Of a DNA stretch of 38,174 nt, positions 1 through 8,418 are shown piece after piece. Below the pieces are notes generated by a model. The model had not been told where the DNA came from and did not search any database. It saw only the letters and a program-made list of their open reading frames with translations. A program made the translations under genes and the position numbers. Positions within the stretch are counted from its first letter, which is position 1; the number at the start of each line of letters is the position of its first letter. Source of the DNA: a virus; the IMG/VR virus record IMGVR_UViG_3300007734_000664, positions 1 through 38,174 of that record; one strand, written 5' to 3'.

Positions 1-127
1 TCTAATCCGCGTGGAACAGCCGGATTGGGGGCAACGCCCCCATATTTAGCACCCAACTTAAGAAGGTTATCCGTAGAGATAGCGTTGTCGGCCATCAATA
101 CTCCGTGACTTTTGTACGAGTTCTTGG
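1..127. repeat. 127-bp direct repeat, left copy (circular join)
   Basis: Bases 1-127 are identical to bases 38048-38174, the last 127 bases of the window. An exact end repeat of this length is what an assembler leaves when a circular or circularly permuted genome is closed with a k-mer of 127. It is most simply an assembly overlap rather than a physical terminal repeat. It covers the 3' end of the 616-aa gene and the start of the 868-aa gene, so both are complete only when the ends are joined. Confidence 0.93.
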
Positions 128-1945
128 ATTAGCCAAAATATTGGCATATTCCATGTCACCACCAAGAGCGTTGGCATAGTCAGACACAATCTGACGTTGC
201 AAAGCGTCTTTGAAACCACGAATCGTGGCATCAGTCCACTTCATATCGCGTTGAAATGTTTCGGGAGTAATGCCAAGATTTTTGTATTCGCGGCTCTCTT
301 CACTGGAGAATGCTTTGCCGGTAATAGATTGGCGATACGACTGCAATACAGTTTGGAGTTTTGCTCCCAACTCTTTGTATTCTGCGTTACCTATTTTGCC
401 AAACCAGTTCTTCAGTTTTTCCGTGCCGTATCCAATTAACCCTTCGGGCACGGGACCACCCTTGCTGTTACGCAACGCCATTAACGTGTCTTCAATGTCT
501 TCCATCTGACGAAGCGCCGTCATGCGGCCAGACATAGTGACTTGAGCTTGCACAGGTAGAGATCTCTGGGCAATAGACCTCATCAACTGTATTTGCCTCT
601 CCGGGTCCGTTGTGGCTGTCAAATCAGCAAGCAATTTCTTGCTCACGTCAGGGGATTTGCCAATTGTGGCAGACCGAAAGGCTGTTTGGATGTCAGGGGA
701 CAGAGCCGCAAACTTTGTTCTATCCTCTGTGGTTGCATACAAAGCATCCAAACGCGCCTGAGCAAGTGCCGTTAGCACCGGGTCGCGTGGCCTGTTATCT
801 TGCCGTGCAACGTATCCGGCATACCCAGCTTTTTGAGTATTGGTCAATCCATTAAACAAAGACTCAGCATTGCTGGTCGTTACTCCAGGAATATTCAAAG
901 ATCCTAGATATCCGACCATGCTAAGAGTCGAAGCATTTGCTTGTGGAGTTGGCTTCAGACTATCCAAAGACACTTGCGCTGAAGCTTTCTGCTCAGCAGT
1001 AGAATTAGGATCTCCAAGAATCGCAGCAAAAAGATCTCTGTTTGGAGGAACAGCTTTAGCTGCTGGTCCCGAAAAACGTTCCCCCGTAAGAGTGCTTCGT
1101 CCCACATCGCCAGGATTCTGATTAAGGATGACATCCTGTTGTCCGCTCATGCCAAGCAGAAACTTAGATACAGCAACAGCTTGTTGATTCGCAGGCAACG
1201 CTTTAATCGCCGCAAGGCTCCGGGTGGCACCTTGAAGAGTTTCAGCGGAAAACACTCCATTGTTGCCATACTTTTTGATTGCTGCTTCAGCAGCACCTAA
1301 TCGCATGTCTGTTGGATATTGAAGAATGCCGTACACGTCTTGCTGCATCAAATTCACAGCAGACGCATGGTGTTTCTCCATGCGCGTGTTGGCCGAATCG
1401 AGGATCTGGCTGTATTTGAACGCCTGCTCAGGAGCTACGCCCTTTTCAGCAAGTCCTTGCATGATGGCGTCAACATTCCATGTGTCCAAACCACTAATAC
1501 CAGGAGCCGCCATGTTCTTGTATTTGTTGGTCTGGGTAATGGTCGGAACAAAGCTTTTGCTCGGCAATACGCCGCTCACCTCGTCCGTGCCTTTGCCCAG
1601 CCAATCTGCTGGTTGAGCTTGCACACCGGGGTCAGAAACGCGGCGAACGCTCTGAACCTCCGTATCGGGTGTTCGCATCATCTCGTTGAATGCAACCTTT
1701 GACTTCTCGTTCTCTCGCCGATCTTTCGCTTCAGGGCTGTTGTAATCCGTGATGGCTTTCGACGCCATGTTGCTTAGCCCTTGCACGGCATTGCCCCATG
1801 CCTGCCCACGCTGCTCTTCCGCTCGGGCTTGGATCTCGCCAATCCGAAGCAAAGCCTGCGCTTTTGCCTCATCCCCTTTACCCATCAACTCGCTGATGGA
1901 GCCAATGTAGGGATTGACGAACGCCTCGTATTTAAAGGGCGGCAT
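95..1945 (-). CDS. putative internal virion / DNA ejection protein (616 aa)
   Basis: 616 aa, mostly polar and probably helical, with no membrane segment or catalytic motif that I recognise. It follows the 271-aa gene by a TAATG overlap and precedes the 868-aa gene by a TGATG overlap across the genome join. In P22-like phages the block between the neck proteins and the tail spike encodes proteins ejected with the DNA (gp7, gp20, gp16), and size and position fit that role here. The last residues (about 545-616) are Arg/Lys/Glu-rich. Function is inferred from position only; no specific homologue was identified. Confidence 0.75.
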   Translation of the reverse strand: MPPFKYEAFVNPYIGSISELMGKGDEAKAQALLRIGEIQARAEEQRGQAWGNAVQGLSNMASKAITDYNSPEAKDRRENEKSKVAFNEMMRTPDTEVQSVRRVSDPGVQAQPADWLGKGTDEVSGVLPSKSFVPTITQTNKYKNMAAPGISGLDTWNVDAIMQGLAEKGVAPEQAFKYSQILDSANTRMEKHHASAVNLMQQDVYGILQYPTDMRLGAAEAAIKKYGNNGVFSAETLQGATRSLAAIKALPANQQAVAVSKFLLGMSGQQDVILNQNPGDVGRSTLTGERFSGPAAKAVPPNRDLFAAILGDPNSTAEQKASAQVSLDSLKPTPQANASTLSMVGYLGSLNIPGVTTSNAESLFNGLTNTQKAGYAGYVARQDNRPRDPVLTALAQARLDALYATTEDRTKFAALSPDIQTAFRSATIGKSPDVSKKLLADLTATTDPERQIQLMRSIAQRSLPVQAQVTMSGRMTALRQMEDIEDTLMALRNSKGGPVPEGLIGYGTEKLKNWFGKIGNAEYKELGAKLQTVLQSYRQSITGKAFSSEESREYKNLGITPETFQRDMKWTDATIRGFKDALQRQIVSDYANALGGDMEYANILANPRTRTKVTEY

Positions 1946-2760
1946 TAGGCTGTCGCCACGGCATACTGCTCGTTGAAGCGGTCAGCGCCCGTCTGACGCC
2001 ACTGGTTGTACGACTGCACCCAGCTGTTGAACTGGTTGTTGTAGTCCTGCTGGGCGGCATTGGCGTTGGTTTGATACTGCATCTGGTTCGCGTTCGCGTT
2101 CGTGGCGTAGGCGTTCTGGGCATTCGCCTCATTGGTGTTGTAGGCGTTCTGCCGTGCCGTCTCATTCGTGCCGTAGGCATTGGAACGGCCCAGCTCGTTC
2201 GCGCTGTAGGCCTGGAAGGCGTTCCCGGCATTGGTGCCAAACGCATTCGCACGGTTCTGCTCGTTCGTGTTGTAGGCGTTCGCCGCGTTGCCGTAGTTCA
2301 TGGCGTAGGTGTTGTATCGGTTCTGCTCGTTGGTGTTGTAGTTCGTCAGATTCCGGTTGTAGATGTTGCCGTATTCCTGACTCGCGGCGTTCTGGCCGTA
2401 GTCGAGGATGTCCTTGAGATTGCCACCCGTGTTCGTGACGCCCCGTGCCGCGCCAGACCGCTCCAGCGCCTGCTGGCCCTGATTGAGCCGGAACTGGTAG
2501 CTGGGGTCTTGCTGCATGTCCCCAGCAGTCGGGGAGGCAAACGGCGTAGCCTGTTGATACTCCGGGCGGCTGAACGCATTCGGAGCCTGGTAATACGGCG
2601 ACGTGTAGGTGTTGGCCGCATACGGCGTCGGAGCCTGATACGGCGCGGACGGCGTGTAGGACGGCTGACCATACTGCGGAGTCGCAGGGGTCGTCGGGGC
2701 ACTGTAGTCAAACGTGCCCGCCAGCCCACGGATATTGGGGTTCGGTTGAAACGTGGCCAT
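1945..2760 (-). CDS. putative ejection protein with 11-residue tandem repeats (271 aa)
   Basis: N-terminal third (residues 1-80) is Pro/Tyr/Thr-rich and probably disordered. Residues 85-138 match a segment common in phage internal virion proteins (QFRLNQGQQALERSGAARG, then GGNLKDILDYGQ and YGNIYNRN). Residues 140-239 consist of about nine 11-residue repeats of the form [AN][YF]xTNExxRxN, a hendecad period compatible with a long helical or coiled-coil rod. The C-terminus (237-258) shares a motif with the 405-aa gene upstream. It lies between two other putative ejection proteins with TAATG junctions on both sides. The role is inferred from context and family resemblance. Confidence 0.8.
   Translation of the reverse strand: MATFQPNPNIRGLAGTFDYSAPTTPATPQYGQPSYTPSAPYQAPTPYAANTYTSPYYQAPNAFSRPEYQQATPFASPTAGDMQQDPSYQFRLNQGQQALERSGAARGVTNTGGNLKDILDYGQNAASQEYGNIYNRNLTNYNTNEQNRYNTYAMNYGNAANAYNTNEQNRANAFGTNAGNAFQAYSANELGRSNAYGTNETARQNAYNTNEANAQNAYATNANANQMQYQTNANAAQQDYNNQFNSWVQSYNQWRQTGADRFNEQYAVATA
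2044..2343 (-). repeat. 33-bp tandem repeat encoding hendecads
   Basis: About nine diverged 33-bp units within the 271-aa gene, each coding 11 residues with a conserved aromatic at position 2, T-N at 4-5 and N at 11. The units are diverged at the DNA level, so the period is maintained in protein rather than being a recent slippage product. Confidence 0.85.
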
Positions 2761-3977
2761 TACATGCCTCCCAGCGGATCGACGCCGCGATTGTTCCAGT
2801 CATTGTAGGCCTTCAGCCAGTTGTTCATCTGGCTGTTAAAGTCGTTCTGGCCCAGTGCCGTATTGGCCTGATTCGCCTGCGCGTTCTGTTGACCAAAGCG
2901 GTAGGCTCGACGCCGATCCGCCTCAGATGCCAGTGCCACGTCATTCGGTGAACCCATTGCCTCCGGCTGACCCAGTGCCGTGCGGGGCGCACCCATGCGC
3001 GTCCCACTCCACGGAGCCGGGTTGTAGGGCTGACCCATCTGATCGCCCTGTGCGGCCATGTAGGCATTGCCCGCCTGCCGATACTGGGCGTTGGTGCGAT
3101 TCCACGCATTCTCGGCCCCGGAATCGGCGAGGGCGGAGGGAGTGCCTGCCGGTGGCAACATGCCCTGCATCGTTTGCTGGAAGGCACGGGGCTGGAAGGC
3201 CGTGCTGGGCTGCAACATCGCCGCAGGCTGCATCGACGCTGAGGCCGCAGGCTGCGTCGCCACCCGTGTAACAGCCGCAGGCAGTGCCGCCCGTGCGCTG
3301 TAGGGCGTCGTCGGAGTGTTCACGATGTTCGCCATCGTGTTGTTAGGCGTAAGAGTAAGTGTCGGAGTAGCAGTCGCAGTAGGTGTAGAAGTGGAAGTAG
3401 GTGTCGAAGTAGGCGTCGGAGTAGGTGTCGGAGTGGGCGTGGGCCGAGGATTGTTCCCCGCACGCGCTGTCAACCGTGCTTCGGCTTGACCAAGCAACGT
3501 GGCAGGAGTAAGTGCCTGTGTATTGCCCGCCCGTGTCTGGTTGGCGCTAATCATCAGCGCCCTCACCATCCCGTCTAGTTCTTCTTGTGCAGCCTGATCG
3601 GGATTGCCAAAGCCTTTGGTCGCAGCAAAACTCTTCAAGCGCGACAACCAGCCACCCTGATCTCTATTGATCATGTCCTGAACAGCCGCGTCTTCTGGCG
3701 AGTAGTTCACTCCGCCAGGCAGTCGTGAAGGATCGGGTGGCGGTTGGTTATTTGTCGTTCCTGATGGCGCGGGTGTCGGTGCTGCATCAACAACCCATTT
3801 GCCTTCAACACTGTTCCAGTGATACCCCGGAGGCGCACCAAGGGGCGCACCTGTGTCTGGGTCCGATGGCGCATCAATCGCATCAAATCCCAATGCTTGC
3901 GCTGCGCGAGCTTCATCGCCCGGATTAGCTGCAATAAACCGGTCGTACGCCGCTTTCTGTGCTGCTGTCAGTGCCAT
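2760..3977 (-). CDS. putative structural/ejection protein with Thr-Pro linker (405 aa)
   Basis: 405 aa in three parts: an N-terminal segment (1-170), a Thr-Pro/Thr-Ser/Thr-Ala low-complexity linker (about 178-211), and an Ala/Gln/Asn-rich C-terminal part. Residues about 376-398 (GQNDFNSQMNNWLKAYNDW) resemble the end of the downstream 271-aa protein (QQDYNNQFNSWVQSYNQW), suggesting a shared docking or assembly motif. Linked to its downstream neighbour by TAATG. It sits inside the presumed ejection-protein block. No enzyme motif is visible and the specific function is unknown. Confidence 0.75.
   Translation of the reverse strand: MALTAAQKAAYDRFIAANPGDEARAAQALGFDAIDAPSDPDTGAPLGAPPGYHWNSVEGKWVVDAAPTPAPSGTTNNQPPPDPSRLPGGVNYSPEDAAVQDMINRDQGGWLSRLKSFAATKGFGNPDQAAQEELDGMVRALMISANQTRAGNTQALTPATLLGQAEARLTARAGNNPRPTPTPTPTPTPTSTPTSTSTPTATATPTLTLTPNNTMANIVNTPTTPYSARAALPAAVTRVATQPAASASMQPAAMLQPSTAFQPRAFQQTMQGMLPPAGTPSALADSGAENAWNRTNAQYRQAGNAYMAAQGDQMGQPYNPAPWSGTRMGAPRTALGQPEAMGSPNDVALASEADRRRAYRFGQQNAQANQANTALGQNDFNSQMNNWLKAYNDWNNRGVDPLGGM
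3345..3446 (-). repeat. Thr-Pro coding hexanucleotide repeat
   Basis: Imperfect 6-bp repeat (ACN CCN and related codons on the minus strand) encoding the Thr-Pro linker of the 405-aa protein. Mixed synonymous codons suggest an old, protein-level repeat. Such tracts are prone to length variation between isolates. Confidence 0.8.
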
Positions 3978-3986
3978 GTTGTGTCC

Positions 3987-4631
3987 TTAGCGTTTGACAT
4001 TGCCGGGCACGTAGTCCGGCAGAATCAGTTCAGGCGGCAGTTCCAAGCCCGTGCGCTGCAACGGGTCTGGTTCCACGTATTGAGCCTCGCGGAGCGCAGC
4101 CGGGTCTTCGTACGCCGTCACCTGCCGTGGCCCCTGACCCAACATTTCGCCCAGTGCGCCCAGTCGGCGCTGACGGTCGGCGTAGGTGGCGTAGGCGTTG
4201 TGCCCCGCCGCCAGATCCGACGCCCGGTTGTTGTACGCGCCCGTATTAAACATGCCCACATCCGTGCGGCCACGGGAGACTTCGCTGGCTCGGTTATTAA
4301 ACGAGGTGTCACCCGCTTGGTTGTAGCTGTTCCGCAGACCGGCAATGTTCTCGCCCCGGTCGTTCTGCATCCCCGCTCTCCACTGCTGGTAGTTGCCAGA
4401 CCGAGCCAGTTCGCTGTCCGCAGCTAGACGAGCAGCTTCTTCGCGCTGAAACGCCAGCTGTTTGTCGGCAGTCATCCCGCCAATGCGTGCGGCTTCGGTT
4501 GCGGCATCAGACTGAATGCGTGCGGCTCGACCCGTGGCCCGACCTTGTAAAGCAGCACCACCTATGGCACCAGCAGCAGTACCAGCTGCGGCCCCAATGA
4601 CACCAATAGTCGTTGCAGTTATTGCTGACAT
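3987..4631 (-). CDS. putative internal virion protein, Gly/Ala-rich N-terminus (214 aa)
   Basis: Starts at the ATG giving MSAITATTIG; an upstream TTG in the same frame is unlikely. Residues about 7-32 are Gly/Ala/Ile-rich (GVIGAAAGTAAGAIGGAAL) and could insert in a membrane, as in some phage ejection proteins. Residues 35-75 are helical and charged, the remainder Asn/Arg-rich. Its start overlaps the end of the oxygenase-like gene by 13 bases. Small size and location suggest a P22 gp7-like role, by position only. Confidence 0.7.
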   Translation of the reverse strand: MSAITATTIGVIGAAAGTAAGAIGGAALQGRATGRAARIQSDAATEAARIGGMTADKQLAFQREEAARLAADSELARSGNYQQWRAGMQNDRGENIAGLRNSYNQAGDTSFNNRASEVSRGRTDVGMFNTGAYNNRASDLAAGHNAYATYADRQRRLGALGEMLGQGPRQVTAYEDPAALREAQYVEPDPLQRTGLELPPELILPDYVPGNVKR

Positions 4632-5302
4632 GCAGATGCTCCTTCTTTGCAAAACACCACTTGCGTCAGTCGGGATTCATTGCCCACGCCATAGTTGGCA
4701 TAGATGGCACGCGAATGAAACAAACTGGCCGGGAAGATGATGGCTCGATTAAAAACCGCTGGCACATGGGCGCGAAGTGCCCATTGCGACAGATCACGCC
4801 ACGCCTGTCCTTCATTCAGTTTGTCCATAGGAGACATTGAAGAACTTTCCGTTGCGCCTGACCAACGATGACGCCAAAAGTCCGTGCCATCGTCCGTATC
4901 GGGTGTGTCTGTTAGATACAACAGTGCTGTCCACTCTCCCATGTCACGGTCGGTGTGAATGTAGTTGGGTTCAACCTGGCCTAAAGGGCTTCTCCGAATC
5001 AACGACAACGACGGAGTTAAATCAGGACGCACGCGATACAGCCAGTCGGTAAACTCTGTCTCTACGCACGCAGACAGCCCATGCCACTCCACGTCGCCTA
5101 CCAGATACGTCTGTGAGTCGGTGGAGCGTGCGTGACGGGCGTATGCAACAGGATCACGTAAGACCGCATCAAACACAGCAATCCGAGGGTCGTGAACCAA
5201 CACTGCATCAACGGTTGGCTCATGAGCCTCACCCAAGGCTTTCAAATGCAGAATCTCTGCATCATGTGTCAACTGTGTGGCGTAATCCACCGGGGCTAAC
5301 AT
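4619..5302 (-). CDS. putative 2OG-Fe(II) oxygenase (prolyl-hydroxylase-like)
   Basis: 227 aa from the ATG (MLAPVDYATQ); the upstream in-frame TTG is less likely. The signature of a 2-oxoglutarate/Fe(II) double-stranded beta-helix enzyme is visible: H116-x-D118 in YIHTDRDMGEW, the strand TALLYLTD, a distal His196 in PASLFHSR, and Arg211 as a possible 2OG-binding residue in SRLTQVVF. This resembles the DUF6445/prolyl-4-hydroxylase-like proteins seen in some phages, although I cannot confirm the family. It overlaps the GNAT gene by 7 bases and is cotranslated with virion genes, so a substrate among virion or host-envelope proteins is possible but not shown. Confidence 0.65.
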   Translation of the reverse strand: MLAPVDYATQLTHDAEILHLKALGEAHEPTVDAVLVHDPRIAVFDAVLRDPVAYARHARSTDSQTYLVGDVEWHGLSACVETEFTDWLYRVRPDLTPSLSLIRRSPLGQVEPNYIHTDRDMGEWTALLYLTDTPDTDDGTDFWRHRWSGATESSSMSPMDKLNEGQAWRDLSQWALRAHVPAVFNRAIIFPASLFHSRAIYANYGVGNESRLTQVVFCKEGASACQQ

Positions 5303-5736
5303 GACGCACAACTTTTCTGGTATGACGTTTCCGTTTGCGTGTAACCTAAACGCTCGTAAAGACGCCCTACACGTTCATTAGGCGCAACCATTTGGATGGT
5401 CAGAGCGTTCCTGCTTTTCGCCCATGTCTCAGCGGCTTTCATCAGGCGAATACCGTCTCCACGATGGTCTGGATTGACCCACCAGCAAATTTCTCCGGCA
5501 AACATGTCGCCAGACAGGAAATGCGGCGTACAAATCATGCCAATCATGCCTTCGATGTGCCCATCCTTTTCTAGAACAAGCATCGTGCATGTGTCAGTAG
5601 TGACCAGCATGTGCGCCATGCTTTCAATCTGTGCAGGGTTGTCCCGCAAGATATGCCGATACGCATCGGACTGGGCAAAGCGCATCCCCATGTCTACCAA
5701 TGCCGGAATGTCGTCCAACGTAGCGGTGCGAATCAT
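5296..5736 (-). CDS. GNAT-family N-acetyltransferase
   Basis: 146 aa, standard length for a single GNAT domain. It starts MIRTATLDDIPALVDMGMRF (typical GNAT strand 1/helix 1), has the central strand GMIGMICT and the acetyl-CoA loop region NPDHRGDGIRLMKAAETWA, and ends with NERVGRLYERLGYTQTETSY (motif B). The acetyl-CoA loop departs slightly from the usual Q/RxxGxG/A form. The start overlaps the previous stop as ATGA. It lies between neck/tail and ejection genes, paired with an oxygenase-like gene. The substrate is unknown. Confidence 0.85.
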   Translation of the reverse strand: MIRTATLDDIPALVDMGMRFAQSDAYRHILRDNPAQIESMAHMLVTTDTCTMLVLEKDGHIEGMIGMICTPHFLSGDMFAGEICWWVNPDHRGDGIRLMKAAETWAKSRNALTIQMVAPNERVGRLYERLGYTQTETSYQKSCASC

Positions 5737-6218
5737 AAAACCTGCTCACACGTCACATCGAGCCTGTACGCCATCGGCGTGGCTCCCACGGACGCATACG
5801 TCGTGGCGTAGGTAATGGCTGAGTTCTGATCTACCCGCACCAACACGGACAAGGTGCTGGTGGTCGCCGTCGTGTTGCCGGTCATGGCCACACTGGAGGT
5901 CGTACACGCCACCGCCTGCGTCCATCCAAACGTCACAATCAGCGAACTGCTGGTCGTCGCCGCCGTTGTCACCCGTGCCGCCATCGACAACCGATACAGC
6001 CCTGGCAGCACCGAGGCCAGCGAGAAGCTGGTTGGCGTAATCGACGCCACTTGCGCTGTAGCCGTAGCAGACGCGGACAGGACAGGCGTGCGGTCCAGTC
6101 GGTTGGCCAAGGCAATAAACCAATACCGCATGACCTGCGTGAACCGGCCAGAAATCTTGCCCTGCACCACAGGCGCATCCACGGCGTATTCCGGCAGGTC
6201 CGAGAGAAGGCCTGCCAT
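5733..6218 (-). CDS. putative tail/neck-associated jelly-roll-like protein (161 aa)
   Basis: Start chosen at the ATG overlapping the gp10-like stop codon (TAATG); the longer upstream reading is out of character. Residues 20-45 form a helix (GRFTQVMRYWFIALANRLD); residues 50-161 are Thr/Ser/Val-rich alternating strands like a beta-sandwich. It occupies the place of the P22 tail needle (gp26), directly after gp10, and could be a distal neck or needle-tip component. That assignment rests on gene order only. Confidence 0.7.
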   Translation of the reverse strand: MAGLLSDLPEYAVDAPVVQGKISGRFTQVMRYWFIALANRLDRTPVLSASATATAQVASITPTSFSLASVLPGLYRLSMAARVTTAATTSSSLIVTFGWTQAVACTTSSVAMTGNTTATTSTLSVLVRVDQNSAITYATTYASVGATPMAYRLDVTCEQVL

Positions 6219-7684
6219 TACCCCTGCCCAAAGAAGCCGCGCCCGTCGATCTCTGCGCCCATAATGCGCCACGGGATAGGGTCTGTGACCGTGATTTCTG
6301 GAACCCACACCTTCAAGCTACTAGGCAGTCGCGTCCAGACAACTTGGGCGTTATACGCACCCATAGCCCCGGCTGACGCCAGCCGCTCATTGGACCATGT
6401 CTTAGCATCAACGCTCGACCGCAGCATCACCTGAGGGTTCTGTCCCTGCCCCGACGATGTGCCCAAGCCCGACTCAAGAATCAGCTCCATGCGGCTGACA
6501 AACAGGCGACGGACGCTCGGAGCGCGGAACAACGGCGGCGGGATACGCAGGCGACGGATCAACGCCCCGTCGCACTCCGTGGTCAACGCCGTGTCCATGA
6601 TGCAGATCTGGCCGGTAATCCGATCCCCAACAAGATGCTGCCCAAAGGCGTAGCAATGGCTCCGTGGCGCCCAGACATCGTAGTCACCCGCTGCATCGTC
6701 CCAGACACCGCGTTCGTGCCACAGGCCCGTGCTGAGGTCAAACACCCATGTCTTGTTGGCTGACGGAAACGACAGGCAGTAGAACGTATGCCCGGCTTCG
6801 GAATACACCACCGCCTCAGCGTCTGTGATGATGAAGTCTCGGGCATAACTGGCAATGGCCGTCTCGACCGCGTAGGTGCTAATCCGCTGAGGAGTCACAC
6901 CCGTCGCCCCCACCACAATTCCCGCGCCGTCAGCGGTCTGTGAGAGCCAGCACATCGTGTTTCCGGCCAACTTTACGGAGAACGGAGCGGGTGTGCCGTA
7001 GCCAAACACCGCTCCAGGCACAGGCGAGAACGGGAAAGGCGACGTGCCAGCGTCATACCAGACTTCGCCTGTCTGCTCCCCAATCAGCCAGATCTGGCGA
7101 CTGCCATCGACCACCATGGCTTTCCACGGGTCCGGGGCAATACTGCGCTGGGCATACTGGGTTGCATCCCACGTCGTGCCGTCGTTCGGCTCTGAAATGT
7201 AGAACGTCGATGTCGCGGCGTCAAAGGCCAGAAAATAGCCGTCGATCATGCCGCACATCGTGCATTTGCCAGCAAGGGCGGAAATGGTCGTCAGTGTGTT
7301 GCTCGACAGGGTCAGCAAATACCCGTTCGTGCCGGAGGCAATGAGTAGTTCCCCGCCTGCATCGCCGTTGCTGGCAATCTGGGCGGGGTTGGGGTCATTG
7401 GCTACAGTCGGACTCGTGACAGCCACTGCCGTGTTGTTCGCAAACACTTGATAGACGGTGTTGCCAATGACGGCAAACGCCTTTCCCGCCATCGCAAACA
7501 GCGCACGGGTATTGACGTTTGCCACCACCGCGTATTCTTCAAAACCGGGGCAGGGATACAACGCCGCCGCCCACGGCACCGACTTGGATTCAATCGGTTC
7601 GGGGTACCAGTTCACCGTGCGTTCAAGGTCGGCAAACGGGCTTTGCGACTCGTAACTGCCTGACACAAAGCCTGGATACAGCAT
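6218..7684 (-). CDS. gp10-like packaged-DNA stabilisation (tail hub) protein
   Basis: 488 aa, close to P22 gp10 (about 472 aa). It opens with PGFVSGSYESQSPFADLERTVNWYPE, a characteristic start of the phage-stabilisation family (PF11134), followed by repeated beta-rich segments (PGFEEYA, GELLIASGTNGY, GYFLAFDAATSTFYISE) as in a propeller-like hub. It would seal the portal after packaging and carry the needle and fibres. It starts on the stop of the gp4-like gene and ends on the start of the next gene. Family assignment is from recognition without a search. Confidence 0.85.
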   Translation of the reverse strand: MLYPGFVSGSYESQSPFADLERTVNWYPEPIESKSVPWAAALYPCPGFEEYAVVANVNTRALFAMAGKAFAVIGNTVYQVFANNTAVAVTSPTVANDPNPAQIASNGDAGGELLIASGTNGYLLTLSSNTLTTISALAGKCTMCGMIDGYFLAFDAATSTFYISEPNDGTTWDATQYAQRSIAPDPWKAMVVDGSRQIWLIGEQTGEVWYDAGTSPFPFSPVPGAVFGYGTPAPFSVKLAGNTMCWLSQTADGAGIVVGATGVTPQRISTYAVETAIASYARDFIITDAEAVVYSEAGHTFYCLSFPSANKTWVFDLSTGLWHERGVWDDAAGDYDVWAPRSHCYAFGQHLVGDRITGQICIMDTALTTECDGALIRRLRIPPPLFRAPSVRRLFVSRMELILESGLGTSSGQGQNPQVMLRSSVDAKTWSNERLASAGAMGAYNAQVVWTRLPSSLKVWVPEITVTDPIPWRIMGAEIDGRGFFGQG

Positions 7685-8418
7685 TACGTGTCCGAGTAGA
7701 TGTTGTAGTGCGGCCCTGCGCCCCCAAACAGCACTCCCGCCACCCCCGACGACAAGTCCATCAGGCGCATGTTAGCGCGTTTGATATCGGCCTTTGCTTC
7801 CAGTGCCGCCATCTGCAATTCAGGCGTCAGGCCCGCATCAAAGGCGCTTGACAGTTCCTTGGCCAGACCCAGCCGCAAGAACCGACGATACCCCGGAGGC
7901 AACGCAATGGTGTCGGACAACGCCGTAAACTCTGACACAGGCGTCTGCACGTAGATGACGCCTTGCAGCGTCGTGCTGGTCGGGATGGGATACGGAATAA
8001 GCACACCCAGCCCCGCCGTATAGGTGGGGTTGTAATACCAGTTCTGGGGATACACCGAGGTCAACGCTTTCTGGGCAATGGCTGCGTAGCCATCTTCCGT
8101 CAGCACAGGCCCGAGGTTGTATTCAATGACCGGACTGACGCTGGTGTCTTGAAACCCAATATTGCTAATAGCCATCGGGCCGGTAGGCCGCGCTACGTCA
8201 ATCGTGCCGCCACTGCCAATCGTGTAGCTCGCGGCGGTGGACAACGTCCACGTCTTGCGCGTGATGGTGTAGACCGACAGGTCTTCCGTGGCTAGGCTGT
8301 TGATCCAATCGTTCAGCCGAGACAAGGCGAACGTGGAATCGTCTGCCGAGGCTGTTTCGCCCGTCTGGATAACCCGAAGGTCTTGCAGACTGGCCGTGAT
8401 CAGTTCCTGAACGGTCAT
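7684..8418 (-). CDS. gp4-like tail accessory / head-tail adaptor protein
   Basis: 244 aa. The N-terminus MTVQELITASLQDLRVIQTGETASADDSTFALSRLNDWINS is typical of the P22 gp4 tail accessory group (PF11650-like), in which an N-terminal helical domain docks on the portal ring. This version is longer than P22 gp4 (about 166 aa) and carries extra beta-rich sequence in residues 60-190 and a helical tail (195-225). It sits immediately before the gp10-like gene, the same order as in P22. Confidence 0.75.
   Translation of the reverse strand: MTVQELITASLQDLRVIQTGETASADDSTFALSRLNDWINSLATEDLSVYTITRKTWTLSTAASYTIGSGGTIDVARPTGPMAISNIGFQDTSVSPVIEYNLGPVLTEDGYAAIAQKALTSVYPQNWYYNPTYTAGLGVLIPYPIPTSTTLQGVIYVQTPVSEFTALSDTIALPPGYRRFLRLGLAKELSSAFDAGLTPELQMAALEAKADIKRANMRLMDLSSGVAGVLFGGAGPHYNIYSDT

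Noticed and set aside
1-127. Physical direct terminal repeat (T7-type)
   Set aside because: The length equals a common assembler k-mer and genes run continuously across the join; the P22-like packaging genes favour headful packaging.
2071-2808. Long plus-strand reading frame (245 aa)
   Set aside because: It is antisense to the hendecad-repeat gene. Its Val/Arg/Gly-rich repetitive content is a by-product of the repeated codons on the other strand, and it has no ribosome site.
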